From Adiantum capillus-veneris (Eukaryota > Streptophyta > Polypodiopsida > Polypodiales > Pteridaceae): 64,000 nt of DNA. The stretch covers positions 133,952,420 to 134,016,419 of the forward strand of contig CM043964.1 of NCBI GenBank assembly GCA_014529385.2. Direction: 5' to 3'. How positions within the stretch are numbered: the first letter of the stretch is position 1; the number at the start of each line of letters is the position of its first letter. Made by a program: the position numbers and the translations under genes. Shown one piece after another: positions 32,170-46,190 of the stretch. The notes below the pieces were generated by a model. That model made no database searches. It was given only the letters and a program-made list of their open reading frames with translations, and had not been told where the DNA came from.

Positions 32170-33425
32170 GCAAAATGCAATGATTACAACATTGAACTTG
32201 TTTTTTCAAGTCCTTGCAAGTGAATCAAATACAACTCTTTTGGGGGGAACACATGTCATGCAAGAGTTGAATTCTCCATCCTTGTGCTCACAACAATTCC
32301 ATCCACTTTCAATTTATACTCAAGAGATGTTTCATCAAGAAATTCAAGAGATTCTCTAACATCCTGTAGTCTCCAATTTATTGTTACTATAAGGCTTCTA
32401 TGCTCATTGTGTGGATGGACTATGACATTTTGTTCAAACTCTGGACAATTTTCCTCAGAGTCGAGAGGAACCCAACTACCTAACTTGCTTATCCATCTCC
32501 TATAGTCCTAGCCCAAAACTAATGACTGACAACATAGTTGATATGAGATAGACATAGAATTTGGGTTTACTCTACAACTAATATTATCGGCAATATGGAA
32601 AGTTTCTTTGGTGTTCCATCTGTCTCCAAGTACATTAACCAGTTCAATCTTAGGAAGTCTTCTATTAAGCCATGTCGTCTTTGTCCTCTGCAAGTCCATT
32701 GTTTTGAAACATTCCACAAAGACATGTATAGGCAAGAACCATTGAACTTTAATCCCTCTTGATATCCTACCTAGAGACATAGCTTTAAGGATGTCTTCTT
32801 TTATCTTGGATTTGAAGCTTGATATAGTATATGCATCAGGGGCTTCCCAATCAAGTGCTTATGGTGGGAACAGCTAACCAAAGTAGTTCTCCATATGCAC
32901 CTTCTCGTGATGGAGCCTTGTATTTTGCAAAATAGACAAATAAATCCATCGTTTTGTAAAAAGAAGGTGGCTTGACAACATACATAACATATGCAATCCC
33001 TTTATGCGTTTCTTTGAATGTCCCACTTACAACATACATCACAAGCTATTACTCCACAGCTGTTGAAGAAAGATATTCGGAATGGAATCAAAATATGAGA
33101 AAGAACAATGGGAGAATGATAAATTCATTGTATCCACTAGATAAGATTTTTTATCACTTACAGTAAGAATGCAGTGTGGGATGTTCGTCGAAGTCTAACA
33201 CCATATCCTTGGCCATGTACACATGTTGAACCTTAGCTAGCCAACCATTTTTTGTCACTTTGAAAGCAAGAACATGACCTTTCCAATGGTTTTTCACTTT
33301 ACCTCATTTGGTTCTCTTCACTCTGTGTACATCTTTACATGAAAGAACCATTGTTACCATGTCATTCACACGAAAAGACATAGGTTTCCAAAGACCACCC
33401 TCTCTAACGTTATGAAAGTCACAAG
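32170..33425 (-). pseudogene. T4: unrecognised protein, minus strand
   Basis: Minus-strand frames with consistent coding character. About 33180-33425 reads VNDMVTMVLSCKDVHRVKR and GWLAKVQHVYMAKDMVLDFD. A likely intron (GTAAGT donor near 33166, acceptor after TTCTTCAACAG near 33056) separates it from 32851-33042 (MDLFVYFAKYKAPSREGAYG) and 32508-32780 (LNRRLPKIELVNVLGDRW). It continues with stops to about 32170. The frame breaks near 33300, 32850 and 32510. It converges with T3 as T2 does with T1. The family is unrecognised. A chromatin-reader-like fold (BAH type) crossed my mind for the first part but is not supported by any diagnostic motif. Confidence 0.4.
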
Positions 33426-33851
33426 AACTTATGTTATGTGAAAGACCACTCTGAGATTAGAGAAGAAAAAAGAAAATATAGAGGCGAAAATACCTAAACC
33501 TCTCACAAAATAGAGGGAAAGTGAAAAAAGTATACATTTGAGAAAAGTAGGTGATTTGTCATTAATGGCCTTGTTTTTAGAGCCTTCGGACATAGATTTT
33601 GTATCTTTTGACAACAATTTTGTGAAATATAAAATAGAATAAAAGATTAGCCTTCATTACTTTAGGCCGCAAATTTAATGAGCTTACTCGCCAAAAGCAC
33701 CTAAATATAGCAATTTCGGCCTTGTGATCAAGACATTTAGCCGCTCTCCACCAAAATAGGACCATCAAAACTTAAGATAGAGGAGACAAGAGTTCCATAC
33801 TTTTGTATACGTGTCACATGACTATTGGACTATTCATTAATCTTTAGATTA

Positions 33852-33888
33852 ACAAACAGCCCTTTTCTAGATGTTTTTGGCCCTAATG
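33852..33888 (-). repeat. Right inverted repeat of element T
   Basis: Plus-strand TTTTTGGCCCTAATG at the outer end, with ACAGCCCTTTTCTAG inside. Imperfect reverse complement of 24175-24212. Confidence 0.5.
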
Positions 33889-34329
33889 CTCGACTACCAA
33901 TTTACTTGCGTAGATATGCTCATTTTACAAAATAGTTGTCACTCACCCACATCATAAAACACCCAAGAAAAGATCTAAATAGAAAAAAACCAAAGTCATT
34001 ATCCAAGCACACTCATTGCTAGTCTATTTTTCTACTTGTGGTGACTATACAAATGCCCCATTTGAGCCTCAATCGTCCAATTTACCATTGTTTGATCTTG
34101 TTAGAAAAGGTCTTTAGCATCTACTTATTCCTATATTGAAAGGAGGCACCATACTATAAGAGAGTCATAAATGCATTTGGTTCGAAGGAAGATCATGGTC
34201 AAGAGAATTATCCCATCTTACAATCTAGATTCCCCTTCACATATGTTCAAGCACATGAATTGTGGTGTGCACACAAACATAGAAGCACAAGTAGCTGTGT
34301 GCACCCAAGCCAACTTGGTCAACGGACAG
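33889..34329 (-). other. 3' noncoding part of gypsy element G
   Basis: No coding. About 34010-34250 (CATTGCTAGTCTATTTTTCTAC ... TCATGG) has a diverged direct-orientation copy at about 48430-48600, marking a second fragment of the same family. It lies downstream of G's integrase on the minus strand. Confidence 0.5.
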
Positions 34330-34766
34330 GTCCAATCTTGAGACTGTCTAAATGTTCCTAAACCTTCAAAAGCACCAACTCTCCTTCCATGAAGAATACT
34401 TGTCAGCGTTTTTCATTGGGAAACCGTTCTTGAACAGTCTTGATCTTGCCTAAAGTTACTCTTAGCAATGCATAATATATCTAAATATTCTTGTAAGAAA
34501 TATTTAGCCAAATGTATGAATTCCTTGGCCTAACCCACTATAATGGGCTAAAACCCGTAGATACATGTTCGCACCATTATAACCGAAGTCCAAGATTGGT
34601 AAATAATACTCTTAATCCATTTTCTTCCTACTTACATATGCATGTAGCATATCCTCCATTACTTGATTTACTCGCTTAGTATGGCCATTAGTCTAAGTAT
34701 GATCAATTGTACTTAAGTTAAGAGTAGGGTCCAACTTTTACAGTTCTCCAAAAACGGCCATACAAA
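34330..34766 (-). pseudogene. pol: Element G integrase, C-terminal half
   Basis: The minus strand reads TNGHTKRVNQVMEDMLHAYV, then RKKMD.EYYLPILDFGYN, the gypsy integrase segment carrying the third catalytic Glu region (usually QTDGQTERVNQ, so Glu is Lys here). Preceding codons read GRFWRT. Stops are frequent. The sequence is cut at 34766 by insertion F, and its upstream half resumes at 41813. Confidence 0.75.
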
Positions 34767-35180
34767 TGTAAGGTTTCCAGTTTCTGAAACCTTAAAGGTT
34801 GTATAAAGCTTAATCAAACTAATATGATTATTGAAAAAGCAATGTAGAATTGTCCGACCATGGCAAATATTGGTATTTTTGGAATCTTAAGCACAGCAAA
34901 CTGCGGGCTAGAAATTTTCAAGTTTAAATTCGGACAAAATATGACCCCGCTAGTCCTCTCGGAAGATGAAGATTCAATGTAAAATAAATTATTAAGAAAA
35001 ATTGAAGGGTTACAGTAATCATTTAAGCATAGACTTTATTAAAGGTCTCCCAGATATTTACGAGTCTTACCATAGCCCGAGCGAGATTTCTCGAGCGAAC
35101 TAAAACCCGAGCAAGAGAGGCCAGTCAACTTGTGAGTGAAGCGGCCAACTAGAAAAGGTGAGTGCACGAAAGAAGACTAA

Positions 35181-37758
<2,578 letters not shown>

Positions 37759-37882
37759 TTTTCCCCCAAAGGCTGCATTAGAGACATTCATGTCTTACAT
37801 AGCACAGAAGAAAATTGGCGGTTTGGCCCACGTGTGGAGTATTCTTGACGAGTACAACCTCTTCGAGAGGGATGTTGATAGG

Positions 37883-38154
37883 TCAAGGAATGCCAACCTC
37901 CTTGAACATTTCCTCGGTTTCAATGGCTTGCAACTGCTTAAGGATGGATTTGTGGATGTCTTGAGCATTGAGGACTAAGCCATCAAGGCTGATCTCCTCC
38001 TTCATGTTAGTGTAAGTGCAAGGATCTTGTCTGTACGGTGCTTGATGAGAATTTGGCACTTGGGGTTGCTGGATTTGCGCTAGAAACTCCACGATTGATG
38101 CAGACCTCACATCGAAGGCATTGAACTTGATCTTCACCTTACTTAGATGCTTCA

Positions 38155-38159
<5 letters not shown>
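37883..38159 (-). pseudogene. Mitochondrial ribosomal protein mL53 pseudogene
   Basis: The minus strand reads LKHLSKVKIKFNAFDVRSAS and EFLA. A one-base shift gives RKSSNPKCQILIKHRTDKIL, and a second shift returns to KEEISLDG, SILKQLQAIETEEMFKEVG and a stop (37883-37885). From memory of the family, plant mL53 (large mitoribosomal subunit) is about 110-130 residues with the same layout: LSKV.IEFN at the start, SNP.CQ...KRRTD in the middle and LETEQMFREAG near the end. The start ATG is replaced by AGG, exactly where a CT/GA tract (38157-38191) begins, and the usual tail after EAG is missing. There is no sign of introns. It is non-functional. Confidence 0.7.

Positions 38160-38191
<32 letters not shown>
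38157..38191. repeat. (CT)n microsatellite at the mL53 pseudogene start
   Basis: A 35-bp pure CT run adjoining the lost start codon of the pseudogene. Confidence 0.95.
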
Positions 38192-38195
<4 letters not shown>

Positions 38196-39339
38196 CATGA
38201 CACTGGCGTGCAATTTAAGGTTTCCACACCAAATTACACTACATTTCTCCAAAATTTGTAGGTTTTCTTACCTCAAATCTAAAATTTAGAGGTGAATCTT
38301 AAAATTTTAGGTGGGATCACACGTAACCTAGGTTTTTTTATCATTAACTATAAATAAATCATCTTATGTACTGTGCAAACCGAAGCTCTCTCACAAATCT
38401 TGCCCACTCTCATGGTACTCTTTTCCTTTTACATGCACCAAGTGCAATTAATTAGTGATGGCTTACATGATATTAAGCACCCGATTGTCACACCATGTTT
38501 TTGGGGTTGCAAAAAACACATCCGGTTTGAACCCCATGGAGGTTGTGGAGGATTATATTTGGTTTTGCATTTAATTTGCTACACTATCCTCTATAGAGTC
38601 ACTATTGAGGTCTTGATCTTGGCTTTTTAATTTTATATATTCGTTGGGTTACTTGTTCGCTCGGAAGTACTCGCTCGAGGATTGGGATTCCTCGATATTT
38701 ACAAGATATTTACCAATTAAGCAAAAATAGGTCAAATTATAGCAAAATTGACATTTTAAAAGCTAACAGATAATGGGAGGGTCATCGCTGACCTGCCAAG
38801 GACTCATTTAGCAGCAAGGGGCGTTTTTTGACTTGCTGGGGACTGCTTGAACTGCAAGCAACTGCCTTTTTCAGCCGGTGAGAGCTTATGAGTGCCAAAA
38901 AACTATAAATAGAACCCCTAGCTTCACATTTTACACAGACTCGAAGCCTTAACACTCTCTCTCTCTCATCTAGAGAGAACGCTATGCAGAAATCACTAGA
39001 GATTAACCTCTAGTCGATTAACCTAAACGGTAATTAGCCTAATCCTTCTTAATTAGCAAGGCTATATTAATCTATTTTGTTAATAAATCAAAGATTAGAC
39101 CTATGTATACTCATAAATCCTCTTTTAATTAATTATTCTCTGCTGATTTTTTTAATTAAGCTTGGAAATATTAAGCTAATTAATTATCCTATCATATTTG
39201 GGCTAAAATTAGCCAAATTAACCATGAATGAATCAAAAATATATTAATTAAGTTTAGATTAAGTTAAGATAATTATCAGAGCTGCATTAGATAGTCATTA
39301 AGCTAAAAAAATTATCCTATAATTTTTTGAGTAATACCT
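38192..39339. other. No gene; promoter-like segment of element F
   Basis: AT-rich. CTATAAATAGAACCCC at 38903-38918, followed by CTCTCTCTCTCATC near 38955, resembles an LTR promoter and transcript start. The GCTCGGAAGTACTCGCTCGAGG patch (about 38660) resembles the GAGCGAG patch near 35078. Confidence 0.45.
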
Positions 39340-39890
39340 AATTAATTAGGTTAAATTACAATATTTTTTAGATAAATTCAAAGGGAAAATTAATCAAATT
39401 GATTTCAAATTCTTTGAGTTATTTATCAGTGGTTAATTAAGTGTTAAGGAACCCGTAATAATTAGGAGAAGCTCAGAAAATTAATTTTCCTAATTACTTT
39501 AGCAAAAATACTCTATTTCTAAAACAAATTAAATAGGGGAGATTAGTAAATTGATTTCAAATGCTATGAGTTATTTATCAATGATTAATTAGGTGTTAAG
39601 GAACCCGTGATAATTAGGAGAAGCTAAGGTAATTAATCTAGCTAATTACTTTAGCAAAAATACTATGGTTTTAGAGCAAATTAAATAAGGAAAATTAGTA
39701 AACTGATTTCAAATGCTGTGAGATATTTATCTATAGTTAATTAGGTGTTAAGAAAATCGTGATAATTAAGAGAAGCTCAGATAATTAATCTAGCTAATTA
39801 CTTTAACAAAAATACTCTATTTTTGAGCAAACTAAATAGGAGAAATTAGTAAACTGATTTCAAATGCTGTGAGATATTTATCAGTGGTTA
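39340..39890. repeat. 152-bp-period AT-rich tandem repeat
   Basis: GATTTCAAAT recurs at 39401, 39553, 39705 and 39856 (152, 152 and 151 bp). Intervening GTTAATTAGGTGTTAAGGAA, GATAATTAGGAGAAGCT and TAATTACTTTAGCAAAAATA also repeat. About 3.5 units. Confidence 0.88.
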
Positions 39891-40556
39891 CATTCTATTT
39901 ATCACAATTAGCGTATATAATAAAGAGGCCGTGATAAATATGTCAAGGTTAGAAAAGTAGTATAAATATTTATTTAAGTCAAATTATCCTAATTTTAGCT
40001 TAAAATTGAAGATGGAAATTATATAATTAAGTTAAAAAATAATAAGATAATTACTAGAGGTCAAAAATATCCTTATCTACTTGTGGTAATTATACAATAG
40101 TTAATTAGTGAGGTTAGAAAATTATAATTGACCAAAAGTCCTATTTTTAGTAAATGATTAATTAAAATAAATAGACTTTGTGGTTAAAAGTTTTTAGAAA
40201 AATTATAGTAAGTATAAACCTATGATACCAAGTTAAGGAAATGAAATCTTTAAGAGAAAAATACAATAAATATTAAGCCCAAAATAAGTAGATTATTAGC
40301 TTAAAAGTTGATGGAAAATTAGGAAAAAGATATAGAAAATTATAAGAAAGTTAGGAGACCTTAGAAAACCCTTAGGGAAGTGGTGGAAAAAGTTATCATG
40401 CCTATATAGACAAATAAGAAATTACTAGGTCAAGAATTTATCAATTAAAACTATAAATTTAACATTGGATAGGTTACGGTTGAATACAAAGGTTAAGTTT
40501 AGATTTTGAATTATTTACCTAATGATTAGACGTCCTTTTTATAAGGATAAGAAGTT
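39891..40556. other. No gene; AT-rich leader-like sequence
   Basis: Very AT-rich with no open frame. It lies between the 152-bp array and a short ORF. Confidence 0.5.
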
Positions 40557-40775
40557 ATGGCACCAAAAAGAACCCAAGCAAATCCTACGTCTGATGATGA
40601 GAACGTAACTCCAAAACGAACTAGAGCGTCGCACGACGACGAAGCCGAGCCTAGTAGTAGGCCTACGGAGGAAAGTCTTCAGGCGCCAGCGCAGCAGCAG
40701 ATGGCCAATCAATCCCAGGTGGTGTCCCATTATTCAATTAAGTCTTTAATTAGTTTAAGTTATTTTATAAGTTAG
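40557..40775 (+). CDS. Short ORF, possible Gag N-terminus in element F
   Basis: 72 codons: MAPKRTQANPTSDDENVTPK, then RTRASHDDEAEPSSRPTEES, Gln-rich, ending in a hydrophobic stretch. Basic/acidic starts of this kind occur in gypsy Gag proteins. The reading character is lost after the codons for NQSQ near 40715, so only the first 55 codons look real. No known domain. Confidence 0.35.
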   Translation: MAPKRTQANPTSDDENVTPKRTRASHDDEAEPSSRPTEESLQAPAQQQMANQSQVVSHYSIKSLISLSYFIS

Positions 40776-41807
40776 CATTGCATACGTAAGAAGGATAAAC
40801 TGGCTGAAAACAAAAGGTAACTTCCAACGTACATTTGCTTATAATGTAGGAAATAATTGTTTGGGTTAAAACTAGTTGAATTAGGAAAGATATGTTTGAT
40901 CATCCTTAAAACAGCATGTCTCAAGACACCTCCGCCTCCTTGGAATATTTTGATGATAATGATTGGCTTTCTAGCCACAGATAAGTCGGTTACCCCCATG
41001 AACGTTGAGTTTCTACTCCGTGTCATGTCTTGATGTTTCTACATAAGTTAGGATACCATTTTTTATCCTAGGGGAGCCGCCCAATTGTATGGGCAACTAG
41101 TTTGGTGTATGGGCACCCGGAACCTTGGGTGGGGTTTATCCACTCCGGATTTGAATAAGGAATGGGTGCCGTTTTTCACCCTTGGGTTGTCTTGAGACAA
41201 AAAGAGTACTAGTCATGGTTATTATGGAGAATGTTTTGATTGACAGTACCCTGTCTTAAGTTTAAAGATGTCTGTTTTCTAAAAGAATTCTTTCAATGCT
41301 GTCTTCAAGGAATTAATGTGACGGAACGTTAAAAGAAACCATTATTTTAAATGTTTAAAATAATGTGATAGTAAGATAAATGAATCATGTGTGAGTGCGG
41401 GGTGGTAAGTGGGGATTGACTAAGGTTGTCAATCATGGACGGGTGGACCTGATTAGTCAAGTAACTATCCATTCCCGCGCACTAAAACGTCTTAGAAACT
41501 TCTTCACTTGGAAGAGGAATCCACCAACGGATGTACCCTCACATATGTTAGGGGGGAAAAAGCGTTGGTTAAGGAAACCATAATCTGAATGATGAAGTTA
41601 TAGGGCGGGAATAAGAATTTATTTTTAGCCCGTTTGAATACGTTGTCCCGTTTTTGCTGCAAGACAGGACAAGGTCTGCTTCTAAGGGTATAGACCCAAG
41701 CCATTGTCAATGGTAAAGGTCTATTCCTTGGCCTGATTTTTATTAGACCTAGAGACCTGTCAAGGATCCCATCCCGATCTCGGTATAGGCGGGTTGGGGA
41801 CCTTACA
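40776..41807. other. No gene; right part of element F
   Basis: LTR-like noncoding sequence ending TCGGTATAGGCGGGTTGGGG and the terminal ACCTTACA. GGGCAACTAGTTTGG and GGGCACCCGGAACC repeat the word GTATGGGCA twice near 41090-41120. Confidence 0.5.
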
Positions 41808-41812
41808 ACAAA

Positions 41813-42387
41813 CCCCCAATATTTGATGGAAGACCATACAACTTATATACATTCTCGACAAACAGTCATGCATCGTGAGCTTTGACCATAGTCTTAGTGA
41901 AAATAGCCAACAAATTTTGGTCAAACGATCTATTACCACCCAAATAGAGTCATGGCCATGTATGTAATTGGTAAATTGACAATATAATCCATGGTGATGC
42001 TCTCCCACTTGCCATTAGGAATCTCTAAAGGATGTAAAATTCTACCCACTAAAGGTATTCTTCCTTTGTCACCTGACACTATTGACAATGTAATGCATAC
42101 TCATGTATGCCTTTATGTAGACCTTGCTAGTAAGGTTGCCTTCTAGCTAACACATACATCTTCCGAATACTAGGATAGCCAACATTGAGACTATTGTGAC
42201 ACTCAAACAAAGTGTTTGCCTAGTGTCTAATTCCAAGGGCATACATACTCTCCCATTGTGGTGTAAATACCCATCTTCAATAGAAAAGATTTTCCAATGT
42301 TGTAGTTTCGCTTATGAAAAAAAGAAACTACGTGTAGAGTTAGACATTGCACTCAAGCCAGAGTGACAAGGATCCCTCATTCTTACA
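41813..42387 (-). pseudogene. pol: Element G integrase, N-terminal half
   Basis: Broken minus-strand frames read IEDGYLHHNGRVCMP, then ECHNSLNVGYPSIRKMYVLA and HEYALHCQ.CQ, the integrase HHCC zinc domain. They continue with WESITMDYIV-like codons, GHDSIWVVIDRLTK and VYKLYGLPSNI, the core's first part. The sequence is cut at 41812 by element F's duplication and on its right by element H at 42388. It joins 34330-34766 across F. Confidence 0.78.
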
Positions 42388-43481
42388 TGTAAGATCCCCA
42401 ATTCTTAGGTCTATTCTAAAAATTAAAAAAAATAACTTTCAATATCTATTTTGCTAAATTTTAATTTAAGATGCTTGAGCGACAGTATTGGAAGGTTCTA
42501 AAATGAAAAGCAAGGTCGTTTCCATATTCCAGTAGGTTAAACGGACGTTTGATTGAGTTTTTGGAAAAATCAATTGCTTTTAGCTTTTCGTGTTCTACAG
42601 CGTTTTTTAAAACCAATGTGCTTTTTATGATGACCTAAATATAAAAATATTAATCTCCGTCGAATTTTAAAAATGATCGCCCAGAGAAAAAACTGGATTT
42701 TTACGTGAAATATTTTATAAAAACGGTACCGCAAATACATCGAGACAATACGAGAAAGCCATCATTATGTTGGGATATTACAGTGTGCATTAATCTAGCT
42801 ACGGCTTCCATTAGTTGGACAAATAATACTGCTCGGATGGTCAATTTGCTGTAAATATTGAATGCTAAGTGGAAAAGTTGACCACCAAAAAGCAAAGGCT
42901 TGTTTTTAGGAAAGAAAGAGTCGTTTTAGAAAAGAGAGGAAGAGTTTAGTTTAGAATTCTTTTCTTGGAAGCCAAGTTTCTTCTTAGAGACTGGAAATCG
43001 TGCATCGAAATCAGTGTCCGTTAAAATAAAATGATTTTTTTAATTTAAAAAAGCCGTAAACGTGCGCGAACTTGTCTCTTCTTGCTCACTCTATTCTTGG
43101 CTTGAGATTTTGGCCTTGAGAGCCTATATAAAGACCTCTCTTCCTTCACTTTGAATACACATAGATACACTCTTAGAGGCGGAAGCTCTCTTGCCTTGAC
43201 GTCAGAATTACCTATTTATTATACGGAGTCGTACAAGCTCTTCATCACCATCTCCATAAGCTCTTCTCTCAAGAAGAAGAAGAAGAAGAAGAAGAACGAT
43301 ACTCTCTCTCTACTTGCTTATTATGTTCTCTCGTTTCACAGTGTACGGGCTCTCCAGAAACTTTTGTGGCGGATACCTCTACGTAGCTCTCATCACCGCT
43401 CTCTTGCGGCAAAGCAAGAAGCCTTTCAAAAGTCCCAAATTGATTATAAAGCACCGTGAGAAACTCTAAACTCCATAGTCA

Positions 43482-43484
<3 letters not shown>

Positions 43485-43551
<67 letters not shown>
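43485..43551. repeat. (CT)n microsatellite in element H
   Basis: 67-bp pure CT run. Confidence 0.97.
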
Positions 43552-43553
<2 letters not shown>

Positions 43554-45664
43554 GTCGTTTTTTATGCGTAATCACCCTCTCGGTGATTGTTTTTTGCATA
43601 CAAGTGCATATATGGATCAACCAAGTACGTACTAAGTTGTCTTATTATTATTTCATCATGTTTAAGACGCTTATTTATGCACATCATGCGTTTATGATCA
43701 TGTGCGTACATAAAAAGTGCTTTTTGTTTCACGTTAAAGAGGCGGTAGGAATACAGTTTTGGTCATAAATCACAAACCGTTATAACTCAACCCGGGCCAT
43801 TTATACTAAAGATAAAACACATCATTTAGAATATTTTCTTTCTTTGGTGTTATGTGAAAAGCACGCACGAGCTAAGAGATATGGTCAAAAAACAGTTTGT
43901 TGTCCACTACACAATCAAATATTCTCACTCCAGGCTCCTTGGAGGACCACTATATAGATTCACCGAATGGGCAAACCCACTTAACCAATTGAAATCTTGA
44001 TGAAACTTGATGATAAATGAGTTTAGGTCTCTATTATCACTTCGAGAATGCGACTTATTAATCACTCTAATCGATTTTACCTACACGTGTAGGACTGCTA
44101 TCAAGGGGGGATACCATATGACGTTGTGAGCTAACCGAGCCATTTTGTTTTGTTTTATGGGTTTTTTTTGTGAGTCGATTTCAATGATGAGATGGCTATA
44201 AACTTATGTGGGAGTATATGGTTAAACATCCCAAACCGCATAGGTAGATATAAAAAAAAAAGTGGCTTTCTTTTGGGATTACCGTTTGTTTTGTGAGTAC
44301 CATATGGGCAAAGTGATGTGACGGAGTGATAGTCTATATTATGGATCTGAATTTGATGCATTGGTTTGAGGCCAAATACTTTCATTTGCATGTGTTGCAT
44401 GCTCACGAAAATATCCAAAAAAAAAAATTGCATATGTATGAAGTTATGGTTTATGGTTGACCTAAAGGTCGGAGTTGTTTTGCATCATGTTTATGGTGTT
44501 GGAATATTATCATATGATGTATGAGCACTCATGGATTGATGTGGATGCCTTGTATGCATGGTTATGACTGCTTTCCACCTATCTAAGTCAAAACCTAGCT
44601 CTATGTGTTAGAGTGGTAAAGTACGAATGTGATGCATCAACTTTGCATGATTGGATGTTGGATTTTTATATCATGATTAGTTACTGGTCATACTCTTTTT
44701 TATGCATCAAAGAATGACATGTTAAGGATCACATGTGTGTATACTCCGATTGATTGCAGGAGATGTGTCGAACTCCAAGTGTGGGAGTTGGTTCAGTGTG
44801 ATTAGGATTTATGGTTAAGGGCTGAGATTCCCTCATGGATTATGATTGAAATTGCAGCCAAAGGGTGGAGTGCTCACCCATGTATTGTGATTGGATTATG
44901 GTTTATGGTTTTTTTTGGATTGGATCATTAAGTGATCAAGATGGTTTATGGTAGACGTGTAAGGGTAGAGACCCTATACCGTTTAATTGTTTGGAAAAGG
45001 ATTGTTTGTGCATCTGGGAAGTGCTATTGTGATTGGATTCATGTGTTATGTTTCTCATGGCAGCGTTTCTACAAGATTAGGATCAACTACATCGCTTAGC
45101 CTTAGATTAAAGGGTCGCTCACCTGGGGCTTTGCTGGATCAAGAGTGTTGCCTAGGTCTTCTTCTTTTTTGTTAGGCTCATCTACACGGTTAGTGCGTCG
45201 GGTGTTGAATGACCTACACGCTAACGCGTTGGGGATTTTGCCTTGGCTTTGCCTAAACACCCGGAGATGGGCATCAAAGAGGCGTGGCACCTAACTGGTA
45301 TGGTTGGTGTTGATACCCTACCATTTGCTGGTATTTGGGATCCTTTCAGAGACGGATTCATGGAGGGAGGCGAAGCGGCCTCAGCTTATGTTTGGTTGAG
45401 GTAGGTTGGAGGTGTTCTAGCTCGCTCCTGACGAAGTGAAATTCTCTGTCCATAGTACAGTGGAAATGGATGGGTGGACTGATTGATCCCTACACAGGGT
45501 CCGATGCTCTGCTAGTTGTTTTGTCCTAAACTTTTTGATGTTATGGTATACTCAGATTTTGTCATTGCATTAATACATAGTTGCCTATTCCATTTAGATG
45601 GGAATTTAAAGATTCTTTGTGGTCATCTTCTCATGTCTCTCCGCACTCTATCTCACCCCCCACT

Positions 45665-45669
<5 letters not shown>

Positions 45670-45708
<39 letters not shown>
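45670..45708. repeat. (CT)n microsatellite in element H
   Basis: 39-bp pure CT run. Confidence 0.97.
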
Positions 45709-45710
<2 letters not shown>

Positions 45711-45986
45711 CAACGCGGTGTACACATATATTCACCCTCCACAATGTTATATTTTTCTTGAGTACGCTTTCATTCATAACACCCATTCAGAGGTAGCACT
45801 AGTCGCTAGGTACCTTTGGATGCAGTTGAGCTCATGGCCTAAACTCCATGCTTAGTCGGGCGCCCTGAGAACTCCTCCCCTATACAATTGCTTCCGCAAC
45901 TCTGATGTGTATTGGAAATTTTATAAAAGTGTAAATTGTATATCTTTGTGCATAGACCCTTGGGGAGGGGTATCTCTCATCTTACA

Positions 45987-46190
45987 TGACTCCACACCTT
46001 AGTATAGATTGAATTGTGGTGATACCTTCCACAAAGCGACCAAGAAATCACTTCAATTTCCATGAAAGAAAGAGCAATGATCTCTGGCATGCGGCTTAAA
46101 CCGTTGACTACCCCATAGCAGCATGACAATGCCCAAAAGTACAATCTTGAAGGATCTCTACCCAATGGGTACCCAATGAGCATTACGACT
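45987..46190 (-). pseudogene. pol: Element G RNase H-integrase linker
   Basis: The minus strand reads VNGLSRMPEIIALSFMEIEV then ISWSL. This corresponds to the gypsy VADALSRMPEI... linker between RNase H and integrase. Upstream sequence (46190-46400, minus) has weak RNase H character only. The reading stops at the border of element H. Confidence 0.65.

Larger units (their letters stand above)
24175..33888. mobile_element. Element T: candidate four-gene DNA transposon
   Basis: Imperfect inverted repeats of about 32 bp bound this 9.7-kb block. The left one is CATTGGGGCCAAAAACGACT at 24175 and onward. The right one (33852-33888) reads CATTAGGGCCAAAAACATCT on the minus strand, and both continue to AAAAGGG and TGT. 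Inside are four broken, intron-containing reading regions: T1 (+), T2 (-), T3 (+) and T4 (-). They form two convergent pairs with a repeat-rich divergent promoter region between T2 and T3. A target duplication was not identified. The alternative is several adjacent elements that happen to share short inverted sequences. Confidence 0.5.
42388..45986. mobile_element. Element H: probable solo LTR of a long-LTR gypsy element
   Basis: 3,599 bp beginning TGTAAGATCCCC and ending CATCTTACA (8-bp inverted ends TGTAAGAT/ATCTTACA). It lies inside element G between its RNase H-integrase linker and its integrase. TATATAAAG at 43125-43133 is promoter-like. No pol motifs and no internal LTR pair were seen. 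Flanking 5-bp words (TTACA left, TGACT right) do not match, so recombination or my misplacing of an end is possible. Contains AAG repeats (43273-43296) and CT runs at 43485-43551 and 45670-45708. Confidence 0.55.

Noticed and set aside
41100-41807. 3' LTR paired with 34767-35100
   Set aside because: Apart from the 7-bp inverted ends, I could not align these two segments as LTR copies.
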